A program made the position numbers and the translations under genes. A stretch of 64,000 bases of DNA from Sordaria brevicollis. Its lineage: Eukaryota; Ascomycota; Sordariomycetes; Sordariales; Sordariaceae. The notes under the pieces are model-generated. The model ran no database searches. It saw only the letters and a program-made list of their open reading frames with translations, and was not told the origin of the DNA. Below are positions 56,790-64,000 of this stretch, piece by piece. Numbering within the stretch: the stretch's first letter is position 1; the number at the start of each line of letters is the position of its first letter. The DNA is taken from the NCBI GenBank assembly GCA_033439795.1, contig JAUTDP010000007.1:2170001-2234000 (forward strand), given 5' to 3'.

Positions 56790-59700
56790 ATGTGTCAAAC
56801 GGTTTGGAAGGGAAAAGTTAAGAAGTGACGATATGAAAATTAAAGCAGGGGGGAGATGCATATATTAGGGTCATTTTGGGCTACATAGAGCAGCAGCAAT
56901 GTTGAGGTGTTTTTTTTTCGGATATCGTGTGGTTTCGTGCTATGCTATGCTATGCTATGTCGGTTGAAGATCATTAAAGGCTGCACGATCAAAACGTGAC
57001 AATCGATGGCAGAGAGCTGCAACATTCGAGGCACGTAATGGCTACATGCGCATTATCTCCCAAGCCGATCAAATTGTGTATCAGGAAGGGAGGGAGGGGT
57101 CTGTTTCGGGATCTGACTTCGTTTTGGAGCTGGACCCCTGGAACTTGGATTGACCGGAACGCCGGGTCCATGATTTTTTGTGTCCACAACACAGCCTTAA
57201 GGACCCTTCAAAACAACACAGCGAACCGTTGTATAAAATTTTGGTTTTCTGGCACATCCGGTCTACCCGAGCATACCTATCTATGCGAGCAATTTTTATG
57301 GGGGAAAAGATGAGGTTTGCCTTACAAGTCACAGTGAGGGGGTTTCCGAGGATTCGTGTTCTTATGATATCTTTAAGAGAGGGCGTATATCATGTCTTGG
57401 CTGAGGCATCCGATGATACGCTCGTTAATCAAATTAGGGGTCTTTGCATGTCTTGTCGTTGTCGTTTGTTTCTCAAAATGAGACGATCCTTTCCAGCTCC
57501 CGTACCGGGGATTTTGGTCGATGTACATATTCACATGTCATGTTTGAGGATGGGTGATGGTAATTTCGTTTCCTCTTCCTTCCGCGTATATGTACCTCAT
57601 CCGTTCCAGGTCATGTCATGCTCAGCAATTGGCTGTGCTGGTTGGCTGATGATAGGTGCGCTATACGATCGGTTCTTGTTTTTTTTTTATACGTGTATGG
57701 AGCCGGGCCTTTTTGGGCCCTTCTCTTTCACTACCTAGAGTACGTCGACAAATTATTGTACCACCACGGCCCGCGCTGTCAGAAGCAAAACTGGTGATAC
57801 GACTGCGGTCTTGGACGACCCGTCGGGAAGTCGAGTTACCCAGCTAACAGCCAAGGATCAAGAAGAGGGAGAAAGAAGCAATCTCATCCTTCCAATGTTT
57901 TGTTGCCTGTCCCCCGTTTTTGAAACACCGCTGGGGTTGTTGGGAACTTGAGATTATGTTTGGACCCTTGGCTTTCCCTCGGCATTGAAGGCACGGCGGC
58001 TGGGCGGTAGGGGCGGCAATGACGGCACTTACCGATCTGACTTTGAATCTCAAGACCCTGGACTTGTTCCACTTGTGTGCCTTACCATCATCTCCTCCAT
58101 GCAAAGGAGTGGCACATATGTACATAGGGTTCGGCCGGATTAGGGTATAGATGGGTGTTTAATATCCGATTGGGGTTTTCGTTATGGTGGTGAGTGGACA
58201 GTTAAGGTGATATATTGGTTGGAGGCCGGTTGTCTTCGTTACAGATAGATACATTTGCCTTGTCTACATTATCGAAGCCAAGGATCGAAACGGCATCACC
58301 TTTCAGAAGGGTTAAACATGAGAAACAGCAACGGCCTTTGCGTTCGTTGCAGTAACAAAGCATCTGAAGTTAAGAATAGGATAGGATAGGATGATAGGTT
58401 GCTCGGCCGAACAAACCAAGCTTCTTGGCCGTTTGTGTGTCCTTGCATGTTGCAGCCAACACCATACTATAATCTCATCTCATCGTCCATCCATAATACA
58501 AAGTCCCATTTTATACGCGCGCAAGATGGGCAGTGCCTAGAAATGAGAGGTTCCACTACCAATGCTGACAAGAGAAGCAGTAAGTAAACGAAGCAAACTG
58601 CGGTTTGTTTTACTCGGCCTGTCGGCAATGGCAAATCCTGTGGTTCTGTCGATCGAGGAAAGGAAGCAAAGATATACGCGGAGTCGACGGACAATTTACA
58701 TGGATACCGAAGTAGCCGACGGGATGTAGCAAGATCCCGACCCTCTTTCTTCAACGTCAACAACTTGGGGGGCCTTTGCTTTATGTATTGCTGCTTGGCT
58801 TGCGAGGTGTGTGGAGATTGGAAGCATGTATCCGGATTTACTGGCCTTTCTCGGATTCGATGTTGTTCTATCTACAGAACCATTCAGTACTGTACTGAGG
58901 CTGTGCTTTTTCAAGACTTCTCATCGGTCGAAGTGTCCGTCCGTGAGTGGTCGTCATCGAGTGTCCTGTTCAGTTCATAATGACCTCGGCGGCTGGATTG
59001 GTGACGGCAATAACGTCCAAGGAAAAGGTCAACGGCTTCCATCCCGTCGTCGATACGCATCACCAACCGCCCCCCGAACTCGATACTGTATGGTTGGTTA
59101 TTGCCGTGTTGTATACTATACTAATATGGATATAAGACGAAAGAGATGGGATGATGGGCTGTGCGAGTGTCTGACCGCTGGGACCGGTGCTGGGCCCGTC
59201 AGGTCTCAGTGGCTCTGCTGTCAGCGCTGCCTAGTCAGGAACGCAAGCCCAGCATCCCATGTGGAGTTATCGGGTGAGGCGCTTGGGAAGTTGTTCCAGC
59301 AGGATCCTTGGCTTGCCTTCCCTTGGGATGTTGGGTGATTTCTCTGCCCATGTGCTGAGGTGATGCCGGGGATCTGGGGGCGCCAACAATTATCGCTGAT
59401 CCGAACTCATTCTGACATTCCCGCAGCTTCCCGGCGCCGCACGCAGTTGCTCACAATGGAAACCCAAGTCAACAGGGGGCAAGGGCGTACGAACACAGGC
59501 CTGACAAGGAGGCACAGGGGCACTGTTTTGGTGTAACTGCGGTAGCACTCCACCGTTGGCACCGCCGCGGCAACTAGGTAGTACTGGTAAGCACCCGAGT
59601 TGAGCCAATCCAAATCCCAGGAAGGAATCTCTGCTTGCCAAACATCTTTTCTTTCTCTTTCCACTTCCCTTTGCGCAACCAAGAACGCGATCGGATTCGA

Positions 59701-60062
59701 TCTTCACTCTCATTTTCTTGGGCGACCGACTTTTTATATCTTTGCTTGATCGCCCTCGTTCCTTTCTTCGACTTCCCGTCTTTCGTTCATTCTCCCCTTT
59801 TTAGGTTCCTTCGAGGACCAAAGCAATCCCGGCTTTTCCAGGCTTCCATTTTGGGTTCATTTTTGGCCCTTCATCACATATACAGCCAGCCACTACCTTC
59901 CTTTTCTTCTTTTATTCTTGAAATTTATAGAAATACCCCTTTCTTGTTGAGGATAGACTATTAGGAACGGAGGACGAGCCGAAAGCACTTTGCACCCAGA
60001 TATTGAACATAGGTATACGTTACGCCAGCATTTTGAGAGGAAAGGGACAATCATCATCAATC
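56790..60062. other. his-3 to lpl interval, expected site of the cog recombination hotspot
   Basis: 3.27 kb with no supported gene. In N. crassa the meiotic recombination hotspot cog is mapped a few kilobases downstream of his-3, on the lpl side, so it should fall here; the sequence itself does not label it. Visible items: a (GCTAT)4 tract at 56,939-56,959, an ATAGG triplet repeat near 58,376-58,390, and several open frames (largest 186 codons at 57,178, without a true ATG) that look like chance. The last 400 bp, from about 59,640, are CT-rich and form the lpl leader. Confidence 0.6.
56939..56959. repeat. (GCTAT)4 microsatellite
   Basis: Four copies of GCTAT, 150 bp after the his-3 stop codon. 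Confidence 0.85.
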
Positions 60063-62139
60063 ATGCACCTCTCATCGACGCTGCTCATCGCAGCTCCCTT
60101 GCTCGCCACTGTATCGGCCGAACCCATCCCTCAACGCGATGTATCTCTCGTATCAACAGGAACCTCACTGCAGGTAGCCCGAGCTCTACCGGATTCCCCT
60201 AGCGGGGGATATGCCCCGGCCGTTGTAGACTGCCCCAAGACCAAGCCGACCCTTCGGAAGGCTGTGGATATGTCCAAGGAGGAGAAGGACTGGCTGGCGA
60301 CCCGGAGGAAGAACACGATCCAGCCCATGAGAGATCTGCTGAAGAGGGCCAACATCAACGGATTCGATGCCGATAGTTTCATGAACGAGGCCGCCAAGAA
60401 CATCTCGCAACTGCCCAATGTCGCTATTGCGGTCTCGGGCGGTGGTTACCGTGCCCTCATGAACGGCGCCGGCTTCATCGCTGCGGCGGATAGCCGGATC
60501 AAGGACACCACGGGCGCCGGTGGTATTGGAGGGTTGTTGCAGTCCAGCACGTATTTGTACGTAATGCCATCAATTGTTCTTTTGGTTCTTGTCTTGCTTG
60601 CGAGTGTCAACTGCAACACCGGTTCGAAGTGAACAAGGATCGTGGCCGTGAATTGCTAACACAATATCTAGGGCTGGACTTTCTGGCGGTGGTTGGCTTG
60701 TTGGAAGTTTGTTTTCCAACAACTTCAGCAGCATCGAGACCCTTTTGAGCGAGAACAAGGTTTGGGATTTCGAAAACTCCATCTTCAAGGGACCCAAGGA
60801 GGCTGGTCTTAGTACGGTAAACCGCATCCAGTATTGGTCCGAAGTGGCGAAGGAAGTCGCAAAGAAGAAGGATGCCGGCTTCGAGACCAGTATAACAGAC
60901 TACTGGGGCCGCGCGTTGAGCTATCAGCTGATCGGTGACGAGTTGGGAGGTCCGGCATACACCTTTTCCAGCATTGCCGAAAGCGACCTCTTCAAGAAGG
61001 CCGACACGCCATTCCCCATCTTGGTAGCTGACGGCCGCGCGCCCGGGGAGACCATCATCTCGCTCAACGCTACCAACTTTGAGTTCAACCCGTTCGAGAT
61101 GGGCAGCTGGGACCCGACCGTCTATGGCTTTGCACCAACCAAGTACCTCGGCGCCAACTTCACCAACGGCGTGATCCCCTCGGGCGGCAAGTGCGTGCGC
61201 GGTCTTGACCAGTCTGGTTTCGTCATGGGCACTAGCAGTACGCTCTTCAACCAGTTCCTTCTCCAAAACATCACCGAGTACGAGGGCGTGCCCGACATCC
61301 TCATCAAGGCTGTGACCTCCATCCTCGAGAACATCGGCGAGGCCAAGAACGACGTGTCGCAAATCATCCCCAACCCGTTCCTGGACTGGAACAACCGGAC
61401 CAACCCCAACGCCGACTCGATCGAGCTCGACCTGGTCGACGGCGGCGAGGACCTGCAGAATATCCCGCTCAACCCCCTGATCCAGCCCGTGCGCGCCGTG
61501 GACGTCATCTTCGCCGTCGACTCCTCCGCCGACGTGACCAACTGGCCCAACGGCACCGCCCTGCGCGCCACCTACGAGCGCACCTTTGGTTCCATCTCCA
61601 ACGGCACCCTGTTCCCCTCGATCCCCGACGACTGGACCTTCGTCAACCTCGGCCTCAACAAGCGCCCTACCTTTTTCGGGTGCGACGTCAAGAACTTCAC
61701 TCTCTCCCGCCCAAACCAAAAGGTCCCCCCCTTGCTCGTCTACGTCCCCAACGCGCCCTACACCACCCTCAGCAACGTGTCCACCTTTGACCCGTCCTAC
61801 TCCATGGACCAGCGCAACGACATCATCTACAACGGCTGGAACTCGGCCACCCAGGGCAACGGCACGCTGGATTCCGAGTGGCCTACCTGCGTCGCGTGCG
61901 CGGTTATCAGCAGGAGCATGGATCGTCTTGGCAGGCAGACTCCGGCCGCGTGCAAGACGTGCTTTGAGAGGTACTGCTGGAATGGCACGGTTGATTCGCG
62001 GGATACGGGCGTTTATATGCCCGAGTTCAGAATTGCGGGTGCCCATACCGAGGATTCGGGCGCTGCTGGTATTGGAAAGATGGTGAACGTTTGGTCGTCG
62101 GTTGTTGTGGGTGTTGTTGCGGCTGTTATGTTGTTGTAA
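60063..62139 (+). CDS. lpl: Lysophospholipase / phospholipase B, secreted and probably GPI-anchored
   Basis: Hydrolyses acyl esters of (lyso)phospholipids outside the cell or in the wall. Two exons, 60063-60556 and 60672-62139, give 653 residues. The intron donor GTACGT and acceptor CTAG restore [18 protein letters not shown], which holds the nucleophile motif GLSGG. A signal peptide covers about residues 1-20 ([20 protein letters not shown]). The oxyanion glycine loop is [15 protein letters not shown], and the catalytic Asp lies in [10 protein letters not shown]. Many NxS/T sites and Cys pairs near the C-terminus fit a secreted glycoprotein. The last residues are hydrophobic ([16 protein letters not shown]) after Gly/Ala, as in GPI signals. 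A lysophospholipase gene, lpl, is known next to cog and his-3 in N. crassa, which fits this position. Confidence 0.96.
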
Positions 62140-63071
62140 GGGGTTGAGCTAGGTTGTGTCATGTCTGTGGTGTCTGGTTTGATTTGATTTAATATCAGTC
62201 AAGATGGATATCGTGAAATTGACGAGGAAGCAGAAAGAGGGAGAGAGATTATTAATGTCATGATGGATGGTTTCATGGATATCGCGGAATGACATGATGG
62301 AGATATTGGATGATGGATATACCATTGCATTTTCCTCTTCATACATGTTAGTGATAGTATGATCGACCCTAAATACGTTTTAGCAAATGTTTGCTCCATT
62401 CCCCGCCTCTTTCTGTTTTATTCGTGCCTCGTTATCATGATGATTGGAGAGAAAGTCTTCACTGGCATCTGTCTACTGGACATACCAGTACCAGGTCGTG
62501 TGAGCTCGTGCCTGCCTCAGCCGCCGCCTACTCCTTCCTTTGGCTTCCTGTATCCTTCTTTCCTGAATACCTACCTTAAGGAAGCGTAACCTGTGGGTTC
62601 GGAACGTACCTTATCATCGACCCATATTGGCGCACGAACTCAGATGAAAGAGCTTTTTACATCGTATGGTAATCACTCGTCTGGGCTTCAAACGCCTCCA
62701 GACCGCATGAGTACTCTAACTGTAAGGCGTTTTAAACCCAGCCGGAGACGAGTAGGTAGAGCCCGACCACTTTACTTGGTTCAAGGAAGGGCCGGTATGA
62801 GCGATGGAGGTGGTGTATCCAGGGCTGATATCGTGCCCTTTCAGTTTCTCTTCTACACAATATGTTCACGTCCGGTCAACATCTCCGGGGCCGTCAGACC
62901 GGGATGCGCACTGGAAAAAGGGAACAGAGAATGCTTCTCGTAATATGAGTCGGATCGTAAATCTGTTGTAGTTTCGTGCACCTAAGCAATATGTGTGCGC
63001 CTTCCTTTCCCCCTTTCCTTTTCTAGAGTCTTCAAACCGGATACTGATCCAAAATCGTCCGACTTTTTCAC
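62140..63071. other. Convergent intergenic region
   Basis: 3' flanks of lpl (+) and of the caspase-like gene (-). Short open frames only. Confidence 0.55.
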
Positions 63072-64000
63072 TTAATCCGTTCCCACGAGCTCCAGTCTCC
63101 CCCTTGTCTCGTCGGGCAGGGTGGAAAGATACTCTTCCCAAGCGTCCTGATTAGCACCCGCGGGTACGCGGAACGTGTAGACAAGCCCTCCTGCTGGACT
63201 CTTCCTCCCGCTGGCTTCGTCATTTGTAGCCATCGCTGCCAGCTCTCCGTTCGTCTTTGGAGTCAAAATGATGCTCGAAGTCCTGGGACTTCCTGCAAAT
63301 TGCAGGTGCAATGGTACAGGAGGGAAGCTACTGGACTGCGGCAATGCCAGCCCTCCCACGTCCGAGCCTAGCGGTTCTTGGAACCTAGCCCCCTGAGTGA
63401 GTAGAGGAGATGTTGTCACTCTAGCATGGAGATCAGCAATTGAGATGCCCCCTAGAAGCTTCAGGCGCGCTCGGGTCCTCAACTGGTCGCTCAAAGCACG
63501 GGTGAAAACACCTCTCTCCGGGCTGGCCTGGGTGGACGCAGCGAGAAGCTCCAATGAACGGTTTGTCGTCTTCATAAACCTGTATTGGTTCGGATAGTAG
63601 GCGGCGTCCATGATGACTACCGTATCCGGTGAAGCATGATCCAGCAGACCCTGGATGGCAGACCATCGCACGCATGACGCTGGTTGAGCCTCGCTGTTCC
63701 TCGAGCTGTCAAATGTAACGAAACAGTCAGCCTGGAGCAGCAATGATACATCATTCAGTGGGAGGTGGGAGATCCTACCTTGCCAGAGTCATTTGTCGGT
63801 CTTCGTCCAAATAAGTGTTGCTTGACCAGTATAATATCTTTAACTCGTCTTGGGTATCCGTCTTGAGGAACTGGAGAATTTCGGCCAAAACCCATATCGA
63901 TATGTTCTGGTTCTGATTCGCAGTTGGAATGGTTTTGGTTACGCATGAGCAGTCGTAGTACTCTCCAAGAACCTCGCTGAATTCGTCCATGGAGCTTATC
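63072..64000 (-). CDS. Caspase-fold (peptidase C14-like) protein lacking the catalytic dyad, partial
   Basis: Exons at 63072-63705 and 63779-64000; the frame is open to the window edge, so the N-terminus is probably missing (an ATG at 63,990 would give 281 residues). Splicing joins TLAR to SRNSEAQPASCVRWSAIQGL. The layout follows fungal caspase-like proteins: a strand before the catalytic His (DELKILYWSSNTYLDEDRQM), a WSAIQGLLDHA helix, then the strand before the catalytic Cys (PDTVVIMDAAYY). In active members these strands end in GHG and DCC; here they read SNT and DAA, so both catalytic residues seem lost. The C-terminal 130 residues are not recognised. The family assignment is by eye. Confidence 0.65.

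Noticed and set aside
57178..57738. 186-codon open frame in the his-3 to lpl interval
   Set aside because: It starts at TTG rather than ATG, shows no conserved motif and has no leader-like sequence before it.
60557..60671. TTCGA-containing stretch (ggttcgaag) considered as a tRNA B box
   Set aside because: It lies in the lpl intron and has no matching A box or cloverleaf.
60607..62046. 479-codon antisense open frame over lpl
   Set aside because: Shadow of the lysophospholipase gene; no family features.

Overview
The window is nuclear DNA of a filamentous ascomycete, almost certainly Neurospora (N. crassa or a close sibling). The evidence is a complete trifunctional his-3 gene of 870 codons with a lysophospholipase gene (lpl) downstream in the same direction, short introns (about 60 bp up to a few hundred bp) with GTAAGT-type donors and CTAAC-like branch sites, GC-rich codon use, and long AT-rich blocks whose decayed transposon frames show the C-to-T / G-to-A signature of repeat-induced point mutation (RIP).

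Layout. 1-1,880: RIP-mutated Mutator-like (MULE) transposase relic on the minus strand, running off the left edge. 1,881-5,676: no convincing gene. 5,677-26,467: gene-rich block: HMG-box protein (+), urease (-), a fungal membrane protein (-), mitochondrial threonyl-tRNA synthetase (+), Maf-type nucleotide pyrophosphatase (+), peroxisomal D-amino-acid oxidase (-), a 3.8-kb gap, a tail-anchored protein of unknown function (+) and the ribosome-biogenesis factor Utp11 (-). 26,758-30,160: a complete but dead MULE with 70-bp terminal inverted repeats and a target-site duplication. 31,014-39,072: GH47 alpha-mannosidase (+), twin-CX9C COX assembly protein (-) and a membrane/FN3/coiled-coil protein (-). 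42,484-48,102: a complete but dead Ty1/copia retrotransposon with two 188-bp LTRs and a CCCCA duplication. 48,658-64,000: lipin-type phosphatidate phosphatase (+), TAF9 (-), his-3 (+), a 3.3-kb gene-free interval, lpl (+), and a caspase-fold protein (-) cut by the right edge.

The genes are ordinary single-copy fungal genes with no sign of a cluster or operon. They cover nitrogen scavenging (urease, D-amino-acid oxidase), histidine synthesis, lipid metabolism (lipin, lysophospholipase), mitochondrial function (ThrRS, COX assembly), glycoprotein processing, ribosome biogenesis and transcription. I found no tRNA, 5S rRNA or CRISPR.

The most notable items are the two structurally complete RIP-killed transposons, with ends and target duplications still readable; the his-3 to lpl interval, where the N. 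crassa recombination hotspot cog is expected; and a caspase-like protein that appears to have lost both catalytic residues. Exon boundaries were deduced by eye from reading frame, splice consensus and protein-family continuity.
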